Part shown: piece by piece, positions 19,322 to 31,412 of the stretch | Numbering within the stretch: position 1 is the first letter of the stretch | Layout of the letters: every line of letters starts with the position of its first letter | Source of the DNA: Pyrus communis | Taxonomy: Eukaryota; Streptophyta; Magnoliopsida; Rosales; Rosaceae | Direction of reading: 5' to 3' | Assembly: GCF_963583255.1 (NCBI RefSeq) | Contig: NC_084816.1 | Span: 15,611,100-15,675,099 of the forward strand | Length of the DNA stretch: 64,000 nt | Notes under the pieces: model-generated | Database searches by the model: none | The model's input: only the letters and a program-made list of their open reading frames with translations | Told to the model about the DNA's origin: nothing | Translations under genes and position numbers: made by a program

Positions 19322-19672
19322 ATGGCTGGACTAAGCATGTTTCCAATTGTTGTCATTTTGCTTTTGGCGAGTTGCGCACTTCCAACGTTGGCTCATTTGG
19401 ATGACTCACCGGCCGTGGTTGAGTGCAAAAAACATTTCAGCATAAAGTATGCATTCGACGTGTACAACTATATTTTCAAGGGGAAGGAAATTGGGGACTT
19501 TAGTTGTCGGGCCCTTGTGGCGTTGGGAAGACCATGCCATAATGTTTTCGTGAACAACACCTTTACTTTTGAGCACACCGGGAACAGAACTGCCATTCAA
19601 GCCAGTGCTGACCGAGTATTTAATCATTGTATAATTGCAACTTCCGTCCCACCTCCTTCTTCGCTATCTTAA
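19322..19672 (+). CDS. Array copy 5: intact prolamin-like secreted protein
   Basis: The 116-residue ORF has a signal peptide ending near ...TLA at residue 24 and mature cysteines 35, 62, 72 and 103. Sequons NNT (78-80) and NRT (88-90) are present. It differs from copy 3 at only a few positions (for example E56 for K, F83 for Y, S95 for R). TATA box, start context CCACCATTATGG, stop and polyadenylation signal are all intact. As in the whole family, Tyr43 and Ser61 replace the two cysteines expected for a six-cysteine prolamin-like domain. The role is probably extracellular signalling or structure in reproductive tissue; this is inferred from the family only. Confidence 0.75.
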   Translation: MAGLSMFPIVVILLLASCALPTLAHLDDSPAVVECKKHFSIKYAFDVYNYIFKGKEIGDFSCRALVALGRPCHNVFVNNTFTFEHTGNRTAIQASADRVFNHCIIATSVPPPSSLS

Positions 19673-21043
19673 ACAGAGAATTGAACTTCTCTAGGGCTAA
19701 CAAATTTGTGGCATGTTTCATGAGTTAAAATAAGGTTTCGATATATTTGCTTTGATGTGTTGTTACAACTTCACTTTGTTGTTTTGAGTTGTAAAGCATT
19801 TTCTAAATGATTGACGATTGAACAATAGTAATAAACAACTACCACACCAATTTAAATAACTTCGTGAAATTGTAACTAATAGAGAACAATTTTCCATTTA
19901 GTTGGCATTTACCTGTGCATTACGTTTAGTTATTACAGCTACACTGCATATTGATGTGTAGTGCATATTTTTCTAGAAACTTATATTGCTCGTCCTCTTT
20001 CAAGCATGTATAGAACTATTGTCCGTTATATGGCTACTCGTATGGTCGTGATCTTCCACATAACAGTCATACATGTCTTCTTCATTGTTTCTGGCTCCAA
20101 GTTGAGAAAGATGGGAAGTTCGCCATGGTGTATTGCCTAAAATTCTTACAAAATGACATTGAAATGGGCTTACGAAAGAGTCTTGATCAACTTCGATTGG
20201 CCTTTTGGTTCAAGTTGCACACGCTACACTTTGTAAAAGTGTGCTACCTTGGTATCTTTTTTTATTTTTTTATTTGTTTTATCTTTTTTACTTTGGTCTG
20301 AATAACCAAAATTAGGATATTTGTTGAATAATTTCACACATTATTGACACAACTGTAGCTTGTTAACGTTATATTCAGGCGTGCGGGACGTGAGTATTGT
20401 ACCATACGCAGTAGGGTGTGATATAAAATTCGTGCTAAAATGAGTTTAACAAAAATGGGTTGCTCATTTATTTAATCTAGTGTACTTCAACAGTTCTTCG
20501 CTTCTTAACAAATTTAATCTCTCACATCACATTCTGATTTTGATATAGTAGAAATAATAATGCTCGAACAATACGTTTGTCCATTTACTGCAGAACAATT
20601 AGGGCTAGTCGCATTCTTTTTCCTGTTTGTCTTCTCTTTTTCAGGCAACGATAGTCACTAACACGACATGCAAGTTCAGTTCACGGTTTTCGCAACTCTA
20701 TTGTAATAAACTAGTCAGTGAATTAATTTGCAAACAAGTAATATTTGTGCAAAATAAAAAATAGCTATGTGATTGTTGTGATTAGTTAAACAATTTATGG
20801 GAACTTGTAAGTTGCGTTTATTGTACCAAAATAATATCAAATTAGAAACTCTCATATTTGATAGCTCACATCAATAAATACGTTGCTAAAGTAGTTTTAA
20901 AGGAAAATACATTTATCATTTTTCGAATGACTCGCACCTTTGCCTCATCCCTTATAAGTGTAGAAGTCCTTGCGTCAAAGTTCAACTATATCTAAAGGAT
21001 CATTTTGTAAGAAAATAAAAAATTAGTCATTATTTCCACCATT

Positions 21044-21437
21044 ATGGTTGGACTAAGCACGTTTCCAATTGTTGTCATTTTGCTTTTGGCAAGTTGCGCA
21101 CTTCCAACCTTGGCTCATTTGGATGACTCGCCGGCTGTGGTTGAGGTGCAAAAAACATTTCAGCGTAAAGTATGCATTTGACGTGTACAACTATATTTTC
21201 GAACGGAAGAAAATTGGTAACTTTAGTTGTCGGGCCCTCGTGGCATTAGGAAGACCATGCCATAATGTTTTCGTGAACAACACCTTTACTTATGAGCACA
21301 CTGGGAACAAAACTACCATTCAAGCCAGGGCTGACCGAGTATTTAATCATTGTGGTCCCACCTCCTTTTTCGCTATCTTAAACAAAGAATTGAACTACTT
21401 TAGGGCTAACAAATTTGGGGGATGTTTCATGAGTTAA
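21044..21437 (+). pseudogene. Array copy 6: frameshifted secreted-protein pseudogene
   Basis: The ATG at 21044 and the signal peptide are intact, but an extra G near 21145 (GAGGTGC for GAGTGC) shifts the frame exactly before the first mature cysteine. The rest of the mature sequence is readable in another frame up to FNHC. There a deletion removes the codons for IIATS, and the tail runs on to 21437. The TATA box is intact at 20951-20960, so it may be transcribed. Confidence 0.85.
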
Positions 21438-21662
21438 AATAAAATTTTGATACATTTGCTTTGATGCGTCGTTACAACTTCACTTTGTTGTTTTGAGTTG
21501 TAAAACATTTTCTAAATGATTGACAATTGAACAATAGTAATAAACAACTGCCACACCGATTTAAATTACTTCGTGAAATTGTAACTAATAGAGATCAATT
21601 TTACATTTATTTGGCCTTTACCTGTGCATTACATTTAGTTATTACTGCTACACTACATATTG

Positions 21663-21950
21663 ATGTGTAGTGCATATTTTTCTAGAAATTTATATTGGTC
21701 GTCCCATTTCAAGCATGTATGGAACTATTGTCCATTATATGGTTACTCGTATGGTCGCGATCTTCCTTGTAACAGTCATACGTGTCTTCTTCATTGTTTA
21801 TGGCTCCACATTGAGAAAGATGGAAAGTTCGCCATGGCGTATTGCTTTAAATTCTTACAAAATGACGTTGAAATGGGCTTACGAAAGACTCTTGATCGAC
21901 TCCTATTGGCCTTTTGGTTCAAGTTGTTATGCACATGCTACACTTTGTAA
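21663..21950 (+). CDS. Downstream module ORF, unit 6 (only intact copy)
   Basis: The 95-residue ORF begins at an ATG about 225 bp after the end of copy 6. It is Cys/Tyr/His-rich in its N-terminal half (NYCPLYGYSYGRDLP, SHTCLLHC) and has a helix-like C-terminal half (FLQNDVEMGLRKTLDRLLLAFWFKL). Homologous sequence is present in every unit, but it is broken by stops or frameshifts in the others. A second frame from 21715 is open for 101 residues with a hydrophobic segment (MVAIFLVTVIRVFFIV). A TTATTACAG-like sequence precedes the module in most units (TTATTACTG here), so it could also be a 3' exon. I recognise no family, and it may be non-coding. Confidence 0.25.
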   Translation: MCSAYFSRNLYWSSHFKHVWNYCPLYGYSYGRDLPCNSHTCLLHCLWLHIEKDGKFAMAYCFKFLQNDVEMGLRKTLDRLLLAFWFKLLCTCYTL

Positions 21951-22764
21951 AAGTGTGCTACCTCGGTATCTTCTTTTATTTTTGTATTTTTTTTTTTTTA
22001 TCTTTTTTACTTTGGTTTGAATAACCAAAACTAGGATATTTGTTGAATAATTTGACACGTTATTGACGCAATTGTAACTCGTTAATGTTACATTCAGGCG
22101 TGCGGGACGTGAGTATTGTACCGTATGCAGTAGGGTGTGATATAATATTCGTGCTAAAATGAGTTTACCAAGAAAGGGGTGCTCATTTATTTAGTCTATT
22201 GTACTTCATCAGTTCTTCGCTTCTTAACAAATTTAATCTCTCACGTCACATTTTGATTTTGATATAGTCGAAATAATAATGCTCGAGAAATACGTTTGTC
22301 CATTTACTGCAGAACAATTAGGCGTAGTCGCGTTCTTTTTCCTGCTTGTCTTCTCTTTTTTCACACAACGATAGTCATTAACACGACATACAAGTTCAGT
22401 TCACGATTTTCGCAACTCTATTGTAATAAACTAGTCAATGAATTAATTTGCAAACATGTAGTATTTGTCCGAAATAATAAATAGCTATGTGGCTGTTGAG
22501 ATTAGTTAAACAATTTATGGGAACTTGTAAGTTGCGTTTATTGCACCAAATTAAATACCAAATTAGAAACTCTCGTATTTGATAGCTCACATCAGTAAAT
22601 ATGTTGCTAAAGTAGTTCTAAAGGAAAATAAATTTACCATTTTTCGAATGACTCGCACCTTTGCCTCATCCCTTATAAGTGTAGAAGTCCTTGCATCAAA
22701 ATTCAACTGTATCTAAAGGACCATTTTCTGAGCAAATCAAAAGTTAGTCATTCTTTCCACCATT

Positions 22765-23126
22765 ATGGCCGGACTAAACATGTTTCCAATTGTTGTCATT
22801 TTGCTTTTGGCGAGTGCGCACTTCCAACGTTGGCGCATTTGGATGACTTGCCAGTCGTGGTTGAGTGCAAAAAACATTTCAACATAAAGTACGCATTCGA
22901 CGTGTACAACTATATTTTCAAAGGGAAGAAAATTGGTGACATTAGTTGTCGGGCTCTTGTGGCGTTGGGAAGAGCATGCCATAATGTTTTCGTGAACAAC
23001 ACCTTTACTTATGAGCACACTGGGAACAGAACTGCCATTCAAGCTAGAGCTAACCGAATATTTAATCATTGTATAATTGCAACTTCCATCCCACCTAATT
23101 CTTTTCTATCTAAAATAGAGAAGTGA
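22765..23126 (+). pseudogene. Array copy 7: secreted-protein pseudogene with signal-peptide frameshift
   Basis: The ATG at 22765 is intact, but one T is lost near 22814 (GCGAGTGCGC for GCGAGTTGCGC), which shifts the frame before the cleavage site. The mature part is open from 22830 with all four cysteines. The C-terminus is altered by further small changes (PPNSFLSKIEK for PPPSSLS). The downstream module of this unit is split by the copia insertion at 23563. Confidence 0.85.
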
Positions 23127-23562
23127 ACTTCTCAAGGGCTAACAGATTTGTGGGATGTTTCATGAGTTATAAAATTTCAATATATAGGCTTTGATGCCTT
23201 GTTACGAGTTCACTTTGTTGTTTTGAGTTGTAAAGCATTTTCTAAATGATTGAGTAATGAAAAATAGTAATAAAACAACTACCACGCCAATTTAAAATAC
23301 TTCGTGAAACATCGTAACTAATAAAGAGCAATTTTACATTTATTCGGCCTTTACCCGTGCATTACATGTGGTTATTACAGCTACACTGCATATTGATGTG
23401 TACTACTTATTTTTCTAGAAACTTATATTGCTCGTCCCATTTCAAGCATGTACGGAACTATTGTCCGCTTTATGGCTACTCGTATGATCGCGATCTTCCT
23501 CGTAACAGTCATACGTGTCTTCTTCAATGTTTGCGGCTCCAAGTTTAGAAAGATGAAAAGTT

Positions 23563-25418
23563 TGTTGGAAATGTGCCCTAAAGCCAATCATATGATGATA
23601 CTTTACAGACATTTCACATGTTAAACTAATCTAGTTTAATATATAGGGCAAAAATTATTGTTTAAAGTCGTCTCATATAAATGTTATATGCTTAAACGAT
23701 AAGTCCAAGGAATATGTTATTGGGAGAATGTGATCTAAAAAAGTTAGATCATGAGACCATTCTTTTTCGTATACATATCCTAAACGTTCCTGATCATAGG
23801 ATTGCCATTTTGGCATTGACTGTCTGTTAAGATCAGTATGTGCTATGTCTTATCTCAGGGAGAGTGACTGGTCTCAAGTCATTGGTATGACTGACACCAA
23901 GACAAGCATGTAGGTGCTCAAAAGAGAAGGAGTTAACTGAACGCAATCAACAAAGAGTTCTCGTACTTATGTCACATGAGAACTCATGGTTGGGATAATG
24001 CAAAGTAGTCATTTGACCTGAAACATCGTAGTTGTCTTGTGGTTAGGTCTTTGATCTTTGACTATGTCAAAGTCACTCCATCAAAGGGTGTTCCCGACAT
24101 AGTTGGGGTTAAGCCACTTAGCTATGGAGGCAAGTGAATGCACAATAAGGGATCTCTAACCTTCAAGCCATTTAAGGGAGAATACTCAATGATATGATTA
24201 AGAATCTCTGGCTAGAGTATGAATGAGATTTTGGAAGTCGTTCCAAATCACATTCAAGGTAATCATATAAGGAAAAGAATCACACTGGTTAGTAGACATT
24301 AATAAACTATCAAACCAAACAATGTGGTCAAGAGTATTGTGTTAGAGAAAGACCGTATTGCATTGTAATCCTAAACTGAATAGGTTCTCCACCTCTTCTG
24401 ATTAGCATGGGTAGCCATGATATACTTCTAGGTATCACTCATGGTTTGTGGAAACCCTAAAGGTGTATAATCACTAAAGGGAGAATTGAAAGTATGTTTC
24501 AATTCACTATCAATTTGAAAAGTTCTAATCGCCCACTACCTCGCTAAAAAAAACCTAATGGATCATACACCAAGTAAGGTAGAGATTGAAGAAAGAACGG
24601 AGATGAGTAAGGATAATTAAATGGTTTAATTATTTATGGCTAGGATTAATCAGTATGTTAATTAATCAAATGAATAAGTTCATTATAGACCTCAGGTTAG
24701 TTTTGGGCCGCAAGGCCCAATGAGATTTGAATGTCAAGCTTATTAACTCAAGTTGTATGACAACTTGAAAACATAAGGGGCCTCAAAGCCTAATAAACCC
24801 ATCAAGGCCGGCCATAGGGTGAAGGGTAGGCAAACTTGTATTAATTGCAAGTTTGCCACTCCATTGTGAGGTGGTATAAAGGACAACTTTGTAGCCATTT
24901 CATCCTTAGGGTTTTCTAAAGGAAGAGAAGAGAACACAAAGCTCTCTCTTCTCTAATGAAGGCCAGCCACCCTAAAGGAACATAGCTAGCAATCTTTCTT
25001 CCTCTAGGTCACTCATATCTTCCTCAATGCTCTCCTTGGTGTGGAGACTTAGAGGTTCCCTATTTTGGGAACTTGGAGAGTCCTTTCCTTCATCCATATC
25101 CAAGAAGTCATGGCACCAAGAAGCAAAGTTCCTCCATCCATATCCATGGAGCCAAGGAGCAAGAAGACTAAGGAAAGAAGGCCCTCACATGGGTGAATAT
25201 CCTTTGCTAAGCAAAGAGGTGCTTCAAAGGTATAAAAATTTCTCAACTCTTTTCTTTAAGATTTGAGTTGAGTCTTGGTTTACCACAACTACCAGGCCTT
25301 GAATTTCATAGGTAAAGTTTTGTTTTTGAGTGCATACAAGCATGATTCCGCCTTTTAATTGTTAATTGCATGCATAGATGTTGCTCAAATGAACTAGTTT
25401 TCACAAATATTTCCTTCA
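23563..25418 (+). repeat. Copia 5' LTR
   Basis: 1856 bp, TG...CA. It ends two bases before the primer-binding site. Confidence 0.92.
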
Positions 25419-25420
25419 TG

Positions 25421-25433
25421 TGGTATCAGAGCC
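25421..25433 (+). other. Copia primer-binding site (tRNA-iMet)
   Basis: TGGTATCAGAGCC, the standard complement of the initiator methionine tRNA 3' end, 2 bp after the LTR. Confidence 0.9.
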
Positions 25434-26578
25434 TAGGTCTAGTAGTTGGTGAATCCTTTTGGGTTTTGTAGTTCATAGTCTTTGATTTGAATGTTGTAAT
25501 TGTTACAAGCTTTATTCTTGCTTTTTTTAATGTAAATTTTGCTTGAAAATTTGCCATCTCAAATGTTGTAGATGTAGTTCATATGAGCATGAATTTTGGA
25601 GCTAAAATTTGGTGCCATGTTTAGGGGGAAATTCGGCCAAATCCAAAGGGTGGATTTTTGGATTCATGTTTGTCTTGTTAAAAGTGTTTTAAAGTGACTT
25701 TTGGAACCCCTAAGTACCCTAGGTTGTTAACCCACTTTTGAGTAGTGAAAATTTGAGTTTTATTGAGTGAAAACATTCATGGAGCTCTTATGGGTTTTCG
25801 TGGATGTTCATCAATGTTCTTGTTTTGTTCTTGTTGTTCATACCAAGAACAAAAAGTTTGTTGTTTTGATTCAAAAAGGTGTTTATTTGTTTTTGTTAAG
25901 TGATGGATGGTATGATTTTTCAAACAACACCCATACTTCTTTTACTATTCACACCATACCAATCACTTGCAACTTTCAATCACCTTTCAAACACACAAAT
26001 CAACTCATACTCACCATCCCTACTTACCAAAACAAGCCACCCCTATAATGGGGGTACTTTTGGGGCTTTTATGCAATTACATAAAGTTTCGATACTTTTG
26101 TGCATGTACACTTTGACCCGAAAGTTTACATTTTTACATATAGGCCTAAAATCACTAAAGGACGAATTGTTTTGCTCCTTTAATAAAGTTTTTGCATTTG
26201 TTGAAATTTTTGGGTTCTAGTTGTAATTACATGAAGTAGTGGACTTTTATGTTTTTACAAAGTGACCTCAAAAGTTTGTGTTTTGCAATATAGCCCAAAA
26301 AATTGAGGTTGCATTTTTGGCCCAAATTAGTTGAGAACAAAATAGTTTTGTATCTTTAAATGAGAATTGGATTTTTATTTCATTTACTTCCATCTAAAAA
26401 AATTCTATGGATACAAAAACCAAATGACAATATTGCATTCAAGTTTAATTAGTTAAAGCGTTAATTAATTAAAAAAGGGTGATTATGAACCTAAGCCTAC
26501 GATAATTGAGCTATGTGAAAGGCCGTCTCTCAAATTTGTTTGAACCATGGGAATATGTAGATTAGATTTTGGTTGTAA

Positions 26579-26747
26579 TTTGATATGATCAAATGTTGTA
26601 AAAATGCATAAGCTCTTCTTTACTTTAAAGTAATTTGTTATGATCAAATGTTGTAAAAGTGCATAAGCTCTTATTTACTTAAAGTAATTTGTTTTGATCA
26701 AATGTTGTAAAAAAGCATAAGCTCTTCTTTATTTTGAAGTATTCCTC
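26579..26747 (+). repeat. ~57-bp tandem repeat, three copies, copia leader
   Basis: Each copy contains GATCAAATGTTGTAAAAA and GCATAAGCTCTT followed by a TTTACTTTAAAG-like stretch. It lies in the untranslated leader between the 5' LTR and gag. Confidence 0.8.
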
Positions 26748-27319
26748 TCTTGTTTTATTTGATATGCATGAAATTGAAGTAGTAGGGTCCAACACCCAAT
26801 AAGAAAACACACCTTAATGCGATTAAACGCGTAACTAAAATCAATCATCATCCCTAGACTGAGATCCAACACTAGGCTTGTGTTGGATTAAATCAAAGGT
26901 TCATAGTCATCCTAAGGCCCTAAGGAAACTATATAGTCCATCAATGAAGGCAAAGCTTATGTTAGTAGTACCATATAATCTTGCTTTAAAAACCATTTTA
27001 TAAGCATAGTAGGAGTATTATATTCTACTAAATCAATCACATGGACCAATAGTTGTAATAGGACCAAATTGTTTTAATAAGATTAAAATGCATGCATATA
27101 TGTGATGAGACCTAAAACCCTCAACCAAACCGTTATTAAGTTTACAAGCGTGAGAGTGCTTTGAACACTCTTTCGTGGCCTTCCACCGTGGTAGGCTCCA
27201 ATCGTTTGTGACTCATACACCGACTTCACCCTATCATGGGGAGTACAAAGTATGTGCTTACACTCACGAGGAGCTCTATACGCATACATGATGTTGTGAA
27301 GGTAGGCAACAAGAATGAT

Positions 27320-27531
27320 CAACATCATATCATTATGAGGTTGTTCTTGAACCCCCTATGCAAACTTGCATGGTGGGAATGGCTTAACTAAGTGCAATGG
27401 AGCCAACATCATATCATTGTGAGGAATCATTCTCTAGAGGCCAAATAAGATGGGTACTTACATGAGATGTAAATGAGTAAGCATACTCTCTCATTATTAT
27501 TTATGCTAGCCAACATCATATCATTGTGAGG
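27320..27531 (+). repeat. Three spaced copies of a 21-bp motif in copia leader
   Basis: CAACATCATATCATTGTGAG plus G at 27320, 27404 and 27511 (the first with one mismatch), separated by unrelated sequence of 63 and 86 bp. This could be a packaging or protein-binding site. Confidence 0.75.
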
Positions 27532-27902
27532 TGGGCTTGGTAATAGTAAGCCTCCCATACCCTACTAAGAGTTTCCTCCAAAACTCTTGAATTCCGATGA
27601 AGGATATGGAATTTGCCAAAAATAGTGGTTGGTGCTATTTGATTTAAAGACCCAGATCAAATAGCTTAAAATCAATCAATTTACATTCGTTATATATTTA
27701 TTTACCGATTTATTTGCAAACGTTATCCAAAACTTCACAAAGAAAAGCCGAAGGCTTTAGTCTCCGGACTTGGTACCACAATCCCATAGATTGTCTTGAA
27801 TAGATTATATATGTAACTAAGTAGTCTCATCCTCAAAATCTTCCTAGTGATAATATACCAATGGAAGAACATGTTAGATAAGTCTATCATAAAGAGGACA
27901 AC

Positions 27903-28205
27903 ACAAACAGCTAGTGCTTATTCCTTTGTTGTATGAACAAAGGAGCTTGAGAAGATTAGCACAAAGACATGGACACTTTTAGTGTCATAATTCTTCCATT
28001 ACAAATTGTTGTATGAAGAAATAAGAGTTTCTTTGAACAACCCTTAGTTAATGCAAACACTAGTGCTTGTTTCTTTGTTACAAGAACAAGGAACTTGAGA
28101 AGTAAGCACAAAGGCATGGACACTTTTAAGTACCATGATTCTTCACTTACAAATTGTTGTATGAAGAAATGAGAGTTGCCTTGAACAATTCTTGAAAGTT
28201 TGTAA
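27903..28205 (+). repeat. ~155-bp direct duplication before gag
   Basis: Two tandem copies share GACACTTTTA, TTACAAATTGTTGTATGAAG and GCACAAAG-type segments. The copies have diverged by scattered substitutions. Confidence 0.75.
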
Positions 28206-28287
28206 TCATGTTCATTACATCATGGTTGATTGACAAAAATAGTCCATCAACCTGGACTTAGATGATTTTGAATCATTAAGTGTTGAA

Positions 28288-28518
28288 GTGTTAAACCACT
28301 TCAACGGGTGGAAACTAGGCAAGGACTTCACCTTTGAGTCCTTATCCAAATGGTTCACTAAGTTTATTGTAAACTATATAGTGAACAATAACCGCACCCT
28401 CTCCAAATCGTTTGATGTGTATAACACAATTGAAATAATTTTCAAGAGAGATAGTGGGAGTTTAAGGGACCATGATTATTGTAGTCAATGGAGAAGTCAA
28501 AAGAAGAAGGCGAAATAA
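28288..28518 (+). pseudogene. Copia gag remnant
   Basis: This 76-codon open stretch contains FTKFIVNYIVNNN and FDVYNTIEIIFKRDSG, which resemble the conserved C-terminal half of copia gag just before the zinc knuckle, and ends with a Lys-rich segment. The rest of gag is missing or unreadable on either side, so the gene is dead. It lies in the expected position between the leader and the pol remnants. Confidence 0.6.
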
Positions 28519-29079
28519 CTCCAAGGGAACAAACTTTCTTTATGAAAGGATGGACATTGGAAGGGGTATTTGCAAGAAATGTCTCGCAGGTGTCAAGAAC
28601 ACACCTTTCGAAGGTGTTGTAAATTGTTCTTGAATAAGTTCAAAATAGTTGGTTCTTCTACTTGAATGTTTGATTCTATATTAGTAACTATGTTTTACAA
28701 TCGTTGTAAAAGTGTGGCTAATAAGAAGTAGAAGATTAATGAGAGAAGAAAAAGTACTTCACATTTGGAACGTGAATAAAATATAGATATCTGTGAAATC
28801 AGATAGTACTTACTTCCTCATATGAACTATTGAAGAAATTGGAGAAACAAAGATTGTCTTTACATTCCAATTTGAATTAGGAACTTAATTCCATCACGAT
28901 AAGAGATGGATGAATGTTTTGTTTAACAAAACATTGTTCTTTATTAAATGAATGATTGGATTATTGTAATCTAATTGATTGTTTCTATGGTAGAGATGAT
29001 GTGGTAGTGTTAAATGTTTAGAACATAACGATGCTTAAAACCCAAAAGGTTGCAAGGTAGTGACTAATCTCACTGAGTT

Positions 29080-31330
29080 GTGACACCTCTAAAACATAAA
29101 TTACAAGTTGGTCATACATGGATGCTTTGGATCATTAGATCTAGATCCAATGCCTTCTTGTTAAAATTGTATAGAGGCGAAATGTTCAAATCCTTATTCT
29201 TTTGAAAAGAACAAAGAATCACAAAGTTGTTGAGGTTAATTCAATTAGATGTTAGTGGCACTTGTTCACAACATAATACTGCTCATGTTGTATAACATTC
29301 ACCAAAGATTGCTCTCGGTTGGACTATCGTTTATTTTGAATAAACACAAGTCAAATGCTTTGTAAAAGGTTTCAAAGAATTCAAGAATGTAAGTTGATGA
29401 GTAAGACGTCTAAATAACACTTTAGAAGAATTTCCTTGAAAGATATCAAGGAAAATAGCATCAAATACCTATATATAGGATATATACTTCTAAGACAATA
29501 ATAATTGTCAATTAGAAGATCTTCCAAAATTTTCATGACTCCATAGGATGCAGCTGGAAAGAAAGATAAGTCTTAAGCGTGTTAAGATTTGGGGTTGTGG
29601 CGTGTTAAGATTTGGGGTTGTATGCTAATAAGCAATATGTGTTTGAGAACAATCTTATGGGATATCCTTAAATTAACCTTTGGATATCACTTCTATAAAC
29701 CAACTAACAAATGTTATTTGTTAGGTAGTTCATTGCAATCCTACAATAAGATTTGCCTAAGATAGAGCAAATGAACGAGAGATAGAACTCAAAGAATGGG
29801 TTCTTTGAGAGACAAGATGATAATCAACAAATATAACAACCTAGTTCCTACTAGCTCCAAGGTAGTCGAGAAGGATTTATAAACTGTCTCAGTTGAATGG
29901 TTTGAATTTTATGACTATGTCATAGAGTTACACCTCTTAATTCAAAAGAAATAAGAATGAAAGTCCTTGTGACTACATTGAGTGTATATACGACATATAC
30001 TCAAAGAAACGGTACAGTACCATTTGACCTGAAATAGTGAAATCTTCATAGCTAATTGGTAGCTTAAGGTGACTACAATCAACGCGATTGGTTGACTTGG
30101 AAGAAACCATCTTTGATGTAGTCTTGGTTTCTATTAATTTGAAGATTGCTAGCTACAACTAAAAAGTGATTCAATGTTTGGACATAATATGGGTTTCCGA
30201 AACCATTATCAAGATAGTCTTGATAATATATTTTTAAGACTAGGAATCTCAAGATGTATAAATTGTAAAGATCCATCCGTCATGAATCTTACCAAGCTAG
30301 TGGGAGCTATAAGCGTCTTATGAGAGAAAGATCAAATTGTTTGCTTTCTCATAAAGATGTAAATGAATCTTTTTTTACAAGGTATACAAAAGATTAGTGG
30401 GAGTTAATCATATTCCTAAATTTGATCATATATATGATATATTAATTTTAGAAATGAAAGGAATTCTTCTTCGTTACAGTTATGACTTTAAACATTCTAT
30501 AACGATAGAATGTATATGGGAGACATAGTCTATATACATAGGATGGAAATCTATAATGATAGATTTCAAGATATAATTGGATTATCTCAATCCCTATCGA
30601 TAAATGATAGATGTAGGAAGTTTCTCGAATGATAAACTTCAAATGAAAAGACAATTCTTGTCAAACTGGGAGTTGCTCTTCTAAAAGGGAATGCACCCTT
30701 TTGACTCCCAAAGAAGCATAATGCGCAAATAGAATCCTTTATGCATACGTAGAAAGGTGATTTACGTATTTCATATCATATGAAAAACATTGATATGAGT
30801 TGTGGCAAGATCAGCACAAGACGATATCAGTGCAAGTCCAGGATTAGAACCATGGCAACTGTCAAGAATGAGGAAGAATTACAGTAACGCAATGGAAGTG
30901 TAAATGTATTAGATTATGAATCTAATATCGTATCCATCATTGGATGTCTTTTCATTTTGAATGAAGAGATAATAGGATATCTCTTTATTATGACTAAAGA
31001 GATATTTGGGTGGAAACGTTAAAAGTAATGACTTTAGTGTGTTCCATCATGAAAAATATATCGCCATATAGAAGCTTACAACAATGTTGTTTGGATAGGA
31101 AAGTTCATTTATGAACTCTCCATTTAGTTCCAACCAGAAAGTGTCTTTAGTGTACTGACACTACGACACTAATGGGGCGATAGCTCAAGCCAGGGAATCA
31201 AGATCGCATCAATATCCAAACTCAAATGAGAGATTGAACCACATGATTGAGAATCATGAATAATGGTGACGTTGTTATTCTCAAGGTTGCTTCTATGGAT
31301 AATATATAGATATCTATTGTCTAGGCCTAC
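29080..31330 (+). pseudogene. Copia pol remnant (integrase, RT, RNase H)
   Basis: Short blocks in different frames match copia pol. LKRVKIWGC near 29570-29605 is typical of the end of integrase. QKISGS near 30386-30403 is the segment before the RT active site. NGAIAQARESRSHQ near 31171-31215 is the RNase H region, followed by a DPLTKPL-like end. Stops and frameshifts separate every block, and several conserved parts are deleted. No protein product is possible. Confidence 0.7.
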
Positions 31331-31397
31331 TACTCAGCCATTTTTGAAATGAATTCAGAAAAGGTATCATCACTGATGACCAAGCTGATTGACTCTA

Positions 31398-31412
31398 GTG
31401 CAAGTGGGAGAT
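31398..31412 (+). other. Copia polypurine tract
   Basis: GTGCAAGTGGGAGAT immediately before the 3' LTR, the usual copia form. Confidence 0.85.

Noticed and set aside
22737..23069. Minus-strand ORFs opposite the secreted-protein copies (also near 17674, 19406 and 38149)
   Set aside because: These are shadows of the coding strand. They recur only because the plus-strand gene is duplicated.
25767..26220. Open frames in the copia leader as a novel accessory gene
   Set aside because: Two overlapping frames of about 100 codons without domains or an upstream promoter motif. The leader is old and repeat-rich.
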